Shown: piece after piece, positions 25,612 to 33,973 of the stretch | Position numbering within the stretch: the stretch's first letter is position 1 | How the letters are laid out: every line of letters starts with the position of its first letter | NCBI GenBank assembly: GCA_030680805.1 | Contig: JAUXUK010000088.1 | Coordinates: 1-40,452, forward strand | Origin: Sulfuritalea sp. | Lineage (GTDB): Bacteria; Pseudomonadota; Gammaproteobacteria; Burkholderiales; Rhodocyclaceae | Length of the DNA stretch: 40,452 nt | Direction: 5' to 3' | Notes under the pieces: generated by a model | Database searches by the model: none | Seen by the model: the letters and a program-made list of their open reading frames with translations, nothing else | What the model was told of the DNA's origin: nothing | Made by a program: the position numbers and the translations under genes

Positions 25612-26847
25612 TCAGACGGCATGGCGCGGCTGAAGGCGCTTGATCGCCCGCGCGAGGTCGTCCAGGGTGTCGGACAGGCGCAATGCCGTCAGCCCCATCG
25701 AGCCGGCCCGCCGCCGTTTCAGCTGGCCCATGCGGCGCGCCAGCGACCGATGCGGATCGGCCAGCGCGGCGCGGTTGATCGTTACTCCGTGTCGAGCCAG
25801 CTTCGGCGCCAGCTCATCGTAGCGGCGCAGCAACTCTTCACGCGTCTTGCGGTAGGCCTGTTCGGAGAGCCGCTTGCGATCGGCATAGCTGAACATGTTG
25901 GTGAAGAACATGTCGGCATCGTCCCGGCTCGGCTCGAACAGGATGACATCCGCATCCTTGTATTGAATGTCATACTTTGCCAGACCGGCCTCCATGCGCG
26001 AATGGATGATGGCGCGGAAGGTCTGCGCGAGGACCACCGGCAGGCCGCCGTCGATCAGTTTGCGCCGCCGCAGATGCTTCTCATGCGATGCATGCATGGC
26101 ATCGAAGGGGACCAGCGGATTGATGCAGATGACGAGGCGGGCCCCCGCCTTCAGCGCCACCGAGGCATGCAGCGTCTTCTTCAGCGCTCCATCGACAAAC
26201 CAGTGGCCGTCGATCTCGACTGGCGGAAACAATCCCGGCAATGCGGAACTGGCCTGAATCGCGGTGGCGATCGGAACGTGATCATGTCCCGCGGAGCCGA
26301 ATGCGACGGACGCTCCCGAGTCGAGGTCCGTCGCGACCAGGTACAGACGCCTCTTGAGTTGCCGGAAGTCGTTGGTCAGCCCGGGCAGCGCAAACAGCCG
26401 GCTCAGGAAGTCGTTGATCCCGGCGTTGTTGAATATCCCGGTAGGAATCGCCTGCGACAAGCGCTGAAATGAAGCCGTCAGATCCCTGCTCAGGGGACTG
26501 CGCATGTACTCCCGCAATGACTCCAGCAGCAGTGCGGGAACCGTCGCTGCGCGCTGCGAATACTCGCCGAAAGCCGGCTTGAGCAACATCTCCGGATCAA
26601 AAGGCACCTCGGCCGACTCGCTGTCGATGAACATCCGGTACATGTACGCCGGGCTCAGGCCATTGGCCAGACCGGCGGCGATGAAACCACCGGCGCTGAC
26701 GCCGACATAAGCGTCAAGCTCATTGAAATCGAAACCGTCCAAAGCCTCGGACAGCGCCATCAAGGTTCCGATTTCGTAGATTGCCCCGAGCGGCCCACCT
26801 CCTGCCAGCGCCAACGCCGTGCGCGGCCCCCGGTCGGTCGGTTTCAT
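25612..26847 (-). CDS. Patatin-like phospholipase
   Basis: This is a 411-residue lipid acyl hydrolase. The oxyanion hole is ALALAGGGPLGAIYEIG, the nucleophile Ser is in GVSAGG, and the dyad Asp is in FVDGALKK. ATG at 26847 has GGAG nine bases upstream; a GTG at 26862 is the alternative. The C-terminus is basic (RRMGQLKRRRAGS, AIKRLQPRHAV). It may act as a lipase or PHA depolymerase, since some intracellular PHA depolymerases are patatin-like. It lies just after the phasin gene. Confidence 0.88.
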   Translation of the reverse strand: MKPTDRGPRTALALAGGGPLGAIYEIGTLMALSEALDGFDFNELDAYVGVSAGGFIAAGLANGLSPAYMYRMFIDSESAEVPFDPEMLLKPAFGEYSQRAATVPALLLESLREYMRSPLSRDLTASFQRLSQAIPTGIFNNAGINDFLSRLFALPGLTNDFRQLKRRLYLVATDLDSGASVAFGSAGHDHVPIATAIQASSALPGLFPPVEIDGHWFVDGALKKTLHASVALKAGARLVICINPLVPFDAMHASHEKHLRRRKLIDGGLPVVLAQTFRAIIHSRMEAGLAKYDIQYKDADVILFEPSRDDADMFFTNMFSYADRKRLSEQAYRKTREELLRRYDELAPKLARHGVTINRAALADPHRSLARRMGQLKRRRAGSMGLTALRLSDTLDDLARAIKRLQPRHAV

Positions 26848-26896
26848 GCCAGGCCACTCCACCGACCGCCATCAGACCCGGCCAATGCGATCTTCG

Positions 26897-27373
26897 TCAG
26901 GCCGCCGCCTTCGGAACCGCCCTGGCCTTGGGAGCTGCGCGCCGTACCGGCTTGGCGGCTGCACTCTTCGGCTTGGTCGCCTTGGGCGCGCCGGCGTTGA
27001 GTTTGTCCACCGCCGCCTTGAGTTCCGCAACGCGCTTGCTGAGCGTCGCGACGTCATCCTTGGTCGGTACGCCAAGACTGTGCAAAGATCGGGCGACACG
27101 CTTTTCGAATACCTGCTCGAGTTTGTCCCAGGTACCGGTGGCCTTGGCCGCCATTTCGGTGACCTTGTCCTCAGCCACCTTGCGGGTCGTCTTCTGGATC
27201 GTTTCGCCCTGGCGAACCAGTGCGTCAAATACCTTGTTGCCTTCGCGCTGCGCCTTGGCGAAAGCGCCCAACCCGGCCAGCCATATTTGCTGGGCCGATT
27301 CGCGAATGGTGGCGGAAAGCTGGCTGTCTTCGCTGATGGCTTTGAGTTTCTTTACCACGAGTTTCTTTACCAT
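26897..27373 (-). CDS. Phasin (PHA granule-associated protein) with basic tail
   Basis: This is a 158-residue granule coat protein. The core (about 20-115) is an amphipathic helical phasin domain (SAQQIWLAGLGAFAKAQREGNKVFDALVRQG) followed by a heptad-like coiled coil (DVATLSKRVAELKAAVDKL). The last 35 residues are Ala/Lys/Pro/Arg-rich (KPKSAAAKPVRRAAPKARAV), like PhaF-type phasins whose H1-like tails bind DNA. It binds the surface of PHA granules and may tether them to the nucleoid. Confidence 0.9.
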   Translation of the reverse strand: MVKKLVVKKLKAISEDSQLSATIRESAQQIWLAGLGAFAKAQREGNKVFDALVRQGETIQKTTRKVAEDKVTEMAAKATGTWDKLEQVFEKRVARSLHSLGVPTKDDVATLSKRVAELKAAVDKLNAGAPKATKPKSAAAKPVRRAAPKARAVPKAAA

Positions 27374-27410
27374 AACAATCTCCTGAATGAAGTAATCCCT
27401 GATCCCCCAT

Positions 27411-27446
27411 GCCTCGACATCGAGGCTTGGCAGGCGCTCTGCCTGC
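27411..27446. other. Two adjacent small hairpins in the phasin leader
   Basis: GCCTCGA/TCGAGGC and GCAGGC/GCCTGC lie side by side in the upstream region of the phasin gene. They may be a terminator for the preceding transcript or a leader structure. Confidence 0.35.
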
Positions 27447-27542
27447 TACAGAAACAAGTCTATCGACTCGGATTAGAGAGGTCACACTAATGTCCTGGGG
27501 ACAACCCTCTGGCGTCTCGCCCTCTGTCATATTCTGACCGGG

Positions 27543-27568
27543 ATGCCGCAGGCAGGAGACTGCGGCAT
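27543..27568. terminator. Hairpin after the acyl reductase-like gene
   Basis: ATGCCGCAG pairs perfectly with CTGCGGCAT over an eight-base loop, eight bases past the stop at 27576. No strong T-run follows on the minus strand. Confidence 0.5.
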
Positions 27569-27575
27569 GTAAGGA

Positions 27576-29843
27576 CTATGCCGCCTTCCTCTTCCTTACA
27601 ATCGCCTTGCCTGCCGCCTTCGTTGTCGGCGCTTGTCTTGAAACAATCTTCTTCGGCGCAACCGCTTTTTTGGCGGGAGCTTTCTTCGCCACGACCTCTT
27701 TTGCGACGACCTTTTTTGCGGCGACCTTCTTCGCCACGACCTTCTTCGCCACGACCTTTTTTGCCACAGCCTTCTTCACCACAGCCTTTGCGGGACTGGC
27801 GCTGCTCGAACCCTTCCAGGTCAGTCGCGCCTTTTTAGCGAGGGCCACGACCTTGGCAATGTCTTCGTCGCTGTACACGCCCTTGACACCCGATATCGCC
27901 GCCAGCTTCATGCCGTGCTTGATGCCGAGCTTGTAGATCTCCTTGACCTTTTCCCACTCGGTGTCGCGGCCGATGGTGAATACCTCGAACCGACCTTCCA
28001 GCGCCAGCACGATGGTTTCCGCCAGGCAGGCGTAGATGACGTTCTTCGGCAGGCCGATGGACTTCAGGCCTTTGACCTGGGTCGGCAGCTCGATTTCGCC
28101 CGATTCGATCACCAGCACATCCGGACGCTTGGCCACCTCCTCGGCGGGCAGGTCCAGCGGGCGCGCGACGTCGGTAATGACGCAACCCGGCTTGACCTTC
28201 ATGATGTCCAGGATCTTCTTGCCGGCGCCCGACGTGGACGTCACGATCATGTCCATGTCAGCCAGCAGGCTGTCGTAATCGGTCGACGAGGTGACCTTGG
28301 CGTCCGGCGTGTCCAGCAGGATGGAATCCCTCAGTTCATTGAGCTTCTTCATGTCGCGACCGGCGATGACGACTTCGTCGAAGGCCATGGCCAGCAGGCG
28401 CGCGCTGACCGAGCCGATGGAGCCCGTGGCGCCGATCACCATGGTCTTGGCCGGCACTTTCTTGCTACCCTTCTTTGCGGTTATCAGCCCCATGCGCCGC
28501 ATGGCGTCGGCCGCCGCCCACAGTGCGCCCGATGCGGAGTAGCTGTTGCCGGTGGTGATCGGAATGCTCGCCCGTCGCGCCACCGTAATGCCTGCATCGC
28601 CCACCACCTTGGTGAAGGCCCCCAAGCCCATTAACTGGGCTCCCATGCCTTCCGCAATCTTTGCGGCATGCAGCAAACGCCTATAAGTGAATTCGGGGCT
28701 GTGCGACAGCATTTCCTTGGGTGTTCCACCCACTGAAATCAGCCAGCCCTCGGCCTCGGCGCCCGTGGGCGAGATGATGTTGCTCATCTTGCAATAGACC
28801 ATCGGCGGCAGGTAGGCAGCGAGTGTCTCCACCCCGTCCATGATGAGCTTGGGCGTGGCCTTGGGAAACGGATAGCCCTTCTTGATGTACTCCTGGCTTA
28901 GCGGATGTACGACAAAGGCAAAACGGCGGATGTTGCGGAAATGCCCGGTGGGGTGGAGCAGGCGCGGCTTGATGTCGAGCTCGTGGATGATTTCCTCGAA
29001 ATCGTGGTCCGAGAGTTCCGATTCCGGCTTTCCCGTCGCTGCAAGAATCATGGCGGTGATGGTGCTGATGCCCACCACCCTGTCGAAAAGCTTTGGCGAA
29101 ACGTCCACCACCAGATTGACTTTGTGCTTCGCAAAAAAAGCCATCGCTTCGTCATCGATGGCCGAAGAAATGAGGGTCTTGCCCTCCAGGTTGCCGCCGG
29201 AGGCAACCGCCTGGATTTCGCGGAAGGTACCCACGATGACGTGGGACTTGGCCACGGCATTGGCGACGATCCTGTTCTTCACGGTCCTCAACACGGTTTT
29301 CAGGAAGTCTCCTGGCACGATGTCGGGAATGAGCTCCTTGCCCTTGGCGTAAAGTTCAAGTTGATCCAGCGAACCCAGCAGCAGAGGCGAACCCGCCTGG
29401 AATACCGGATCCGCAAAGCTGAGATTCTTGGTGTAATCGGACAGCGCGACCGCCATGTCGTAGTTGCGCATTCCGGAAAGGAACAGGACCAGGTTGTTGT
29501 TGAAGTAATGGCCCAGCTCCTTCTGCACATGGCGTATGGCGCGCACTTGCAGCAGTCGACGCAAGCTGGCGCCCGTGGTGACCGGTACCCGCGTCACGAC
29601 CTGCATCAGTCGCTGCGATTCCTTGTTGACCACCGTGCGCAACCCGACATGGTAGTGATCCGGCATGTCGCTCAAGGCGATCGCATCCGCGTTGGCTTGC
29701 TGGCGGCGCATCAGCTCCCATGCCTTGCTGCCGTCCTTGTCGGCACCCAAGCGCTGGACCGAGAATTCCTGGCCCAAAAACCTTGTCTTGAATTCAAAGT
29801 CCTTCTTGGATGATCCCAAGGTCACGGTAATCACTTTTTTCAT
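27576..29843 (-). CDS. Large oxidoreductase resembling acyl-[ACP]/acyl-CoA reductase, with H1-like tail
   Basis: This 755-residue protein has a C-terminal Rossmann domain with VIGATGSIGSVSARLLA near residue 470, then VIAGRDMKKL and MIVTSTSGAG. Before it is a segment MGLGAFTKVVGDAG...PITTGNSYSASG that recalls the cyanobacterial long-chain acyl-ACP reductase (AAR) core. The first 300 residues are an unrecognised extension. From about residue 685 the tail is made of repeated KKVVA/KKAPA units. GAGGGTGG precedes ATG 29843. Aldehyde formation from acyl thioesters would fit its neighbours (Fe-ADH, ALDH, WS/DGAT), but catalytic residues were not proven. Confidence 0.7.
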   Translation of the reverse strand: MKKVITVTLGSSKKDFEFKTRFLGQEFSVQRLGADKDGSKAWELMRRQQANADAIALSDMPDHYHVGLRTVVNKESQRLMQVVTRVPVTTGASLRRLLQVRAIRHVQKELGHYFNNNLVLFLSGMRNYDMAVALSDYTKNLSFADPVFQAGSPLLLGSLDQLELYAKGKELIPDIVPGDFLKTVLRTVKNRIVANAVAKSHVIVGTFREIQAVASGGNLEGKTLISSAIDDEAMAFFAKHKVNLVVDVSPKLFDRVVGISTITAMILAATGKPESELSDHDFEEIIHELDIKPRLLHPTGHFRNIRRFAFVVHPLSQEYIKKGYPFPKATPKLIMDGVETLAAYLPPMVYCKMSNIISPTGAEAEGWLISVGGTPKEMLSHSPEFTYRRLLHAAKIAEGMGAQLMGLGAFTKVVGDAGITVARRASIPITTGNSYSASGALWAAADAMRRMGLITAKKGSKKVPAKTMVIGATGSIGSVSARLLAMAFDEVVIAGRDMKKLNELRDSILLDTPDAKVTSSTDYDSLLADMDMIVTSTSGAGKKILDIMKVKPGCVITDVARPLDLPAEEVAKRPDVLVIESGEIELPTQVKGLKSIGLPKNVIYACLAETIVLALEGRFEVFTIGRDTEWEKVKEIYKLGIKHGMKLAAISGVKGVYSDEDIAKVVALAKKARLTWKGSSSASPAKAVVKKAVAKKVVAKKVVAKKVAAKKVVAKEVVAKKAPAKKAVAPKKIVSRQAPTTKAAGKAIVRKRKAA
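27681..27790 (-). repeat. In-gene tandem 15-bp repeats coding KKVVA units
   Basis: The DNA repeats a degenerate ACCTTCTTCGCCACG unit several times in the tail of the acyl reductase-like gene. It codes the Lys/Val/Ala pentapeptides and is likely prone to length change. Confidence 0.7.
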
Positions 29844-29865
29844 AACATCCACCCTCATCAATTAG

Positions 29866-29990
29866 CGTGAAATAACTCGTTCGAAGCGACTGGTGATAGC
29901 CGAGCATAGCGAGCTGACCAGAAGCCTCCCCGGGAGGGGAGGATGGGAGGGGCGGGTCTTCAATTCGCCTTTCGCACGTTTCATCATCAG
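29866..29990 (+). repeat. 125-bp dispersed element, copy B
   Basis: Partner of the element at 23939-24063, in the same orientation, with the hairpin CCTCCCC-GGGA-GGGGAGG and the block CTTCAATTCGCCTTTCGCA. It lies between the Fe-ADH stop and the acyl reductase-like start, so it is in that gene's leader. Confidence 0.75.
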
Positions 29991-30060
29991 AGCTACCGTG
30001 TCACTGCAGCATTAAAGTTTGATCGAACATCAACCCGTTTATGCATCGGGATGACGGGCA

Positions 30061-31335
30061 CTAAGCATTCTTCCTTGCGCGCCGCGCCGGTTTCTTCGCG
30101 GCAGCGGCGGGCGGCAACACCTGGCGAATGATGTCTTCGCAAACGGCTTGCGTCATGTAGCGTGGCACCGGATAGCCCGTGTGGGCTTCATGGCATGCGG
30201 CTTCGGCCAGCTGCGGAATGTCGGACGCCTTCAGTGCCGCCAGGAAGGTCGGTATCCCGAGATCAAGGTTGAGCTGGTCCACCGCATCGAGAAACTTCTG
30301 CGCCAGCGCATCGTCCCCTTCATTCTCCCGGCCAAGCTTGGCGCGCACTGCCAGCAAGGCCAGCCGGTCGGTGATGGCCGGCAGCGAATACTTCAGAACC
30401 AGGGGCAACATGATGGCATTGGCCAGGCCATGGGGGGTGTGGTATTTGCCGCCAAACTGATGGGCAATGGCATGCACATAGCCGACATTGGCGCGGGTGA
30501 AGGCCAGTCCTGCGTAGGTAGCCGCGAGGGCCATCTTCTCTCGCGCTTCGAGGTTCATCCCGTCGCTGTACGCCACTCGCAGGTTGTCGAATATCAGCCC
30601 GACCGCCGACAGGGCCATGTCATCCGTGTAGGGGTTGGCCCACTTGCCGACAAAGGCTTCAATGGCGTGCGTCAGCGCATCGATGCCTGTCGCCGCGGTG
30701 ATATGGGGCGGCAGCCCGGTCATCAGGCAAGGATCGAGCGCCGCCATCTTCGGCACCAGGCGCGTATCCACGATCACCAGCTTGGTATGGTTTTCCGGAT
30801 CCGAGATGACGGCGGCAACGGTCACCTCCGAGCCGGTGCCGGCGGTGGTGGGAACGGCGTAGATCTTGACCGGCGTATGCAGGCCCTTGAAATAGCCGGC
30901 CAACTCGCGCAGCGTTTTGCCGGGATTGGAGACTGCCGCCGCAATGGCTTTGGAGGCATCCATCGAGGACCCACCGCCAAATGCCACGATGGCATCGCAG
31001 CCGTGTTCCCAATAAAAATCGATCCCTTGTTCAATCAGGGGGATCGGTGCGTCAGGCGTGATGGCGTCGAATACCACGTACTCTGCCCCCCCCGCAGTCA
31101 GGGCGTTGGTCAGGTCGTCGAGCAACCCAAGCTTGGAGATGATGCTGTCGGTGACGATGAGGATCTTGGCGTGGCCAAACCCGGCAATGGTTTGCCCCAG
31201 CCGGCCGCTGGAACCCGGTCCCACCATGATCGTCGGCTGCGGTATGGGCAGGAAGCGCACGGCCAATCCGGCGCCGCGCATGGCTGCACTCAGTGCCGTG
31301 GTGCGAAGCGACTCGCTCAGAAAATCGGATATCAA
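30061..31335 (-). CDS. Iron-containing alcohol dehydrogenase with basic tail
   Basis: This is a 424-residue group III alcohol dehydrogenase. The NAD site is FGGGSSMDASKA, then VPTTAGTGSEVT, and the metal-binding His cluster is in GYVHAIAHQFGGKYHTPHG. An N-terminal stretch of about 30 residues precedes the usual start. The C-terminus ends in a short Ala/Lys/Arg tail (PPAAAAKKPARRARKNA) like those on the phasin and the acyl reductase-like protein. It would interconvert a medium- or long-chain alcohol and aldehyde; substrate length is inferred from context. It follows the GMC gene by about 100 bases. Confidence 0.9.
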   Translation of the reverse strand: MISDFLSESLRTTALSAAMRGAGLAVRFLPIPQPTIMVGPGSSGRLGQTIAGFGHAKILIVTDSIISKLGLLDDLTNALTAGGAEYVVFDAITPDAPIPLIEQGIDFYWEHGCDAIVAFGGGSSMDASKAIAAAVSNPGKTLRELAGYFKGLHTPVKIYAVPTTAGTGSEVTVAAVISDPENHTKLVIVDTRLVPKMAALDPCLMTGLPPHITAATGIDALTHAIEAFVGKWANPYTDDMALSAVGLIFDNLRVAYSDGMNLEAREKMALAATYAGLAFTRANVGYVHAIAHQFGGKYHTPHGLANAIMLPLVLKYSLPAITDRLALLAVRAKLGRENEGDDALAQKFLDAVDQLNLDLGIPTFLAALKASDIPQLAEAACHEAHTGYPVPRYMTQAVCEDIIRQVLPPAAAAKKPARRARKNA

Positions 31336-31437
31336 AAGAACTCTCCTTTACCTTCCCGGAATTTCAACTCTATCACCCAACATCGGGCTGCGCTCGATTC
31401 GTGGCCTTGGCCAGGTCGGCGCGGACCGCCAGCGGCA

Positions 31438-33033
31438 TCAGCGTGCATCGGCGCGAATCATCTCGGCGGCCTTTTCGCCGATCATCAGGGTCGGTGCAGT
31501 GGTATTGCCGCCGATCAGCGTCGGCATGATCGAGGCATCGACCACGCGCAGGCCTTCGAGTCCATGCACGCGCAGCCTCGAGTCGACCACCGCCAGCGCA
31601 TCGCTGCCCATCTTGCAGGTGCCGACCGGGTGATAGATGGTGTCCGAACGCGTCTTGAGTTCTTCGCGGATGGCGTCGTCGGACGTTATCCCCGCGGAGT
31701 ACACCTCGCCGCTGCGGATACCCGCCAGAACCGGCGCATCCATGATCTTGCGGGTGAGCTTGAAGCCATCGACCATGGCATCGAGATCGTCGGGATGGTC
31801 GAAGAACTTCGGATCGATAGTGGGAGCAGCCACCGGATCGGCGCTGGCGAGACTCACCGTGCCGATGCTCTTCGGCCGCAGCAGGCAGATATGGCAGGAA
31901 TAGCCGTGGCCCATGTGCAGTTTGCGCGCATGGCTGTCGATCATGCCGATCACGAAGTGAAGCTGGAATTCCGGCGCCGGCGAATCCGGGAAACGTCGCA
32001 GAAAGCCTCCGCCCTCGGCGCCGTTCGACGTCATCATGCCGGTGCGTTCCCTGCGGTAGCGGCCGATTTCCTTCATCAAGTGCAACGAACCGCCAAGGGA
32101 GATGCCGAGCAGGTCGAGGGACTTGGCCCGGTAGTTGAAAACATAGTCGGGATGGTCCTGCAGATTCTTCCCCACGCCGGGGAGATCGTGGATCACGGGG
32201 ATGCCGAAAGCTTGCAGTTCGGCGCCGGCGCCGATTCCCGAAAGCATCAGCAACTGGGGCGATTGCAGCGCACCGGCCGTCAGGATCACCTCGCGCTTCG
32301 CCTGGAACGTTTGGACGTCGCCGCCTTGCAGGAATTCCACGGCGCTGGCGCGTTTGCCCGTGAACAGGATGCGTCGCGCCCGCGCCTGCGTGATCACCGT
32401 CAGGTTGGGACGGCCGGCCAGATGCGGAGTCACATAGGCGCGCGCCGCATTCCAGCGTTCGCCGTTCTTCTGCATGACCTGATAGATGCCGATGCCTTCC
32501 TGGTCGGCGCCGTTGAAGTCGTCGATCAGCTTGAATCCGGTCTGGCGGGCCGCCTCGAGATAGATTTCCTGGAAGGGATTCATCGAGCGCAGATTCGCCA
32601 CGTTGAGCGGCCCGCCCTGCCCGTGGTACTCGCCGTTGAAATTCTCGTTGTGCTCCGATTTCCTGAAATACGGCAACACCTCGCGCCAGGACCAGCCCTC
32701 GTTGCCCAGCGCGGCCCAGTGGTCGTAATCCCAGGGATGGCCGCGCGTATAGACCATCGCGTTGATCGAGGTCGAGCCACCCATTGCCTTGCCGCGCGGC
32801 ACGTAACCGCGCCGACCGTTGAGACCCGGCTGCGGAACGGTTTCAAAGGCCCAGTTGTTGATCGGCGTCGGCAGCATCAGAGCGGTACAGAAGGGCACCT
32901 TGATCAACATCTGATCATCGCTCTTCCCCGCTTCCAGCAGACACACGCTGACAGCGGGATCTTCTGAAAGACGCCCCGCCACGGCACAACCTCCGGCGCC
33001 GCCGCCCACTACGATGTAGTCGAATTCTTTCAT
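31438..33033 (-). CDS. GMC-family FAD oxidoreductase (choline/long-chain alcohol dehydrogenase type)
   Basis: This is a 531-residue flavoprotein. The FAD Rossmann motif YIVVGGGAGGCAVAGRLSED is at the N-terminus and GMC signature 1 is RGKAMGGSTSINAMVY. Signature 2 is GALQSPQLLMLSGIG. The catalytic His region is YHPVGTCKMG, near residue 465, and the C-terminal NTTAPTLMIGEKAAE completes the FAD site. The start at 33033 follows the lipase stop by 22 bases. It oxidises an alcohol to an aldehyde; in this cluster a fatty alcohol is likely, though choline-like or alkanol substrates cannot be excluded. Confidence 0.88.
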   Translation of the reverse strand: MKEFDYIVVGGGAGGCAVAGRLSEDPAVSVCLLEAGKSDDQMLIKVPFCTALMLPTPINNWAFETVPQPGLNGRRGYVPRGKAMGGSTSINAMVYTRGHPWDYDHWAALGNEGWSWREVLPYFRKSEHNENFNGEYHGQGGPLNVANLRSMNPFQEIYLEAARQTGFKLIDDFNGADQEGIGIYQVMQKNGERWNAARAYVTPHLAGRPNLTVITQARARRILFTGKRASAVEFLQGGDVQTFQAKREVILTAGALQSPQLLMLSGIGAGAELQAFGIPVIHDLPGVGKNLQDHPDYVFNYRAKSLDLLGISLGGSLHLMKEIGRYRRERTGMMTSNGAEGGGFLRRFPDSPAPEFQLHFVIGMIDSHARKLHMGHGYSCHICLLRPKSIGTVSLASADPVAAPTIDPKFFDHPDDLDAMVDGFKLTRKIMDAPVLAGIRSGEVYSAGITSDDAIREELKTRSDTIYHPVGTCKMGSDALAVVDSRLRVHGLEGLRVVDASIMPTLIGGNTTAPTLMIGEKAAEMIRADAR

Positions 33034-33055
33034 GATTTTTCCGATCTTCCCAAAA

Positions 33056-33964
33056 TCAAACCGATGGTTCGAGCGCTTCGAACAATTTGCCCAGCAGCCG
33101 GGGCGAAAAGGCCATGCCCAGATGGCTGACGCCGCCGATGGCGACATTGGTCGCTCCTTCCAGCGTCGAACAGGCCTGCTGCGGAAACACGTAGTTGTCG
33201 TGGCAACTGTAGATCGACACCGAAGCCGGCGGCAACGGCGCCGCCAGCGCGCCCAGCCAGGGACTGCCGATACGCATCTGGCGCGCATTCGGGCCCAGGC
33301 CCAGGCGCGCCAGCAGGGTCCCCTGATGCGGCGAGCCCAATGTGATCAGGCGCGCCACCTTTCCGCTGCCATGGCGACGCAGATAGGCGCGCGACGCCAG
33401 GCCGCCCATGCTGTGGCCGACCAGGATCACCTGCGGCGCGCCGGTGGCGGCCAGCACCTCGTCGATGCGCCGGGCGATGCCTTCCGCATAGGCATCGATG
33501 TCCGAGAAGACCGGCTCCAGGCTGTGCGTCGCCACGGTCCAGCCGGCGGCTTCGAGCCGCGGCCGCAGCCAGAACCAGAAGCCGCGGTTGCACTGGTAGC
33601 CGTGAATCAGCAGCACCGGCAGGCGACCGGTGGCGGACTTCGCCAAGCGATCCGGACCCAGCCAGAAGGATTCAAACGGCTGGATCACCGAGAACAGCAC
33701 GACAAAGCCGAGATATTCTTCGAGTACCGTGCGCAAGGCACCGAAAGGCCCGATGCGCAGTTCGGGCGGGACGGCGCCACGGCCCTGCAGCATGAGAGCG
33801 AAAGTCAGCGCCACGATGAACAATCGCCCACCGAAGAAGCCTGCCAACGCGAGACCGACTGCCTGCGGTGGCGTCCAGCCGGCATGCCCGACCAGCCACC
33901 AACCGAGCAGGAAGTAGCCCAGCAGTTCACCGAGCAGAAGCCAGCGGAATTGCCGTGCCGCCAT
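33056..33964 (-). CDS. Membrane-anchored alpha/beta hydrolase (lipase-like)
   Basis: This is a 302-residue protein with two or three N-terminal membrane helices (LLLGELLGYFLLGWWLVG and GLALAGFFGGRLFIVALTF), then a hydrolase domain: LPVLLIHGYQCNRGFW, nucleophile elbow [16 protein letters not shown] and a C-terminal His in GGVSHLGMAF. A PGAP1- or triacylglycerol-lipase-type esterase at the membrane is the best reading. It sits between the ALDH and GMC genes with 9- and 22-base gaps, so all three are probably one unit. Confidence 0.82.
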   Translation of the reverse strand: MAARQFRWLLLGELLGYFLLGWWLVGHAGWTPPQAVGLALAGFFGGRLFIVALTFALMLQGRGAVPPELRIGPFGALRTVLEEYLGFVVLFSVIQPFESFWLGPDRLAKSATGRLPVLLIHGYQCNRGFWFWLRPRLEAAGWTVATHSLEPVFSDIDAYAEGIARRIDEVLAATGAPQVILVGHSMGGLASRAYLRRHGSGKVARLITLGSPHQGTLLARLGLGPNARQMRIGSPWLGALAAPLPPASVSIYSCHDNYVFPQQACSTLEGATNVAIGGVSHLGMAFSPRLLGKLFEALEPSV

Positions 33965-33973
33965 CGCCGACTT

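Noticed and set aside
27681..27790. CRISPR-like short regular repeats
   Set aside because: They are in-frame 15-bp codon repeats of a Lys/Val/Ala tail, without spacers.
31836..31855. Possible ninth copy of the 25-bp motif in the GMC gene
   Set aside because: Only the central TCGGCGCTGGCGAGAC part matches; the AAA start and the ACGGCG end are missing, so chance in GC-rich coding DNA is possible.
30148..32967. 939-codon plus-strand open frame opposite Fe-ADH and GMC oxidoreductase
   Set aside because: Shadow of two well-recognised enzymes; composition is skewed as expected for an antisense frame.
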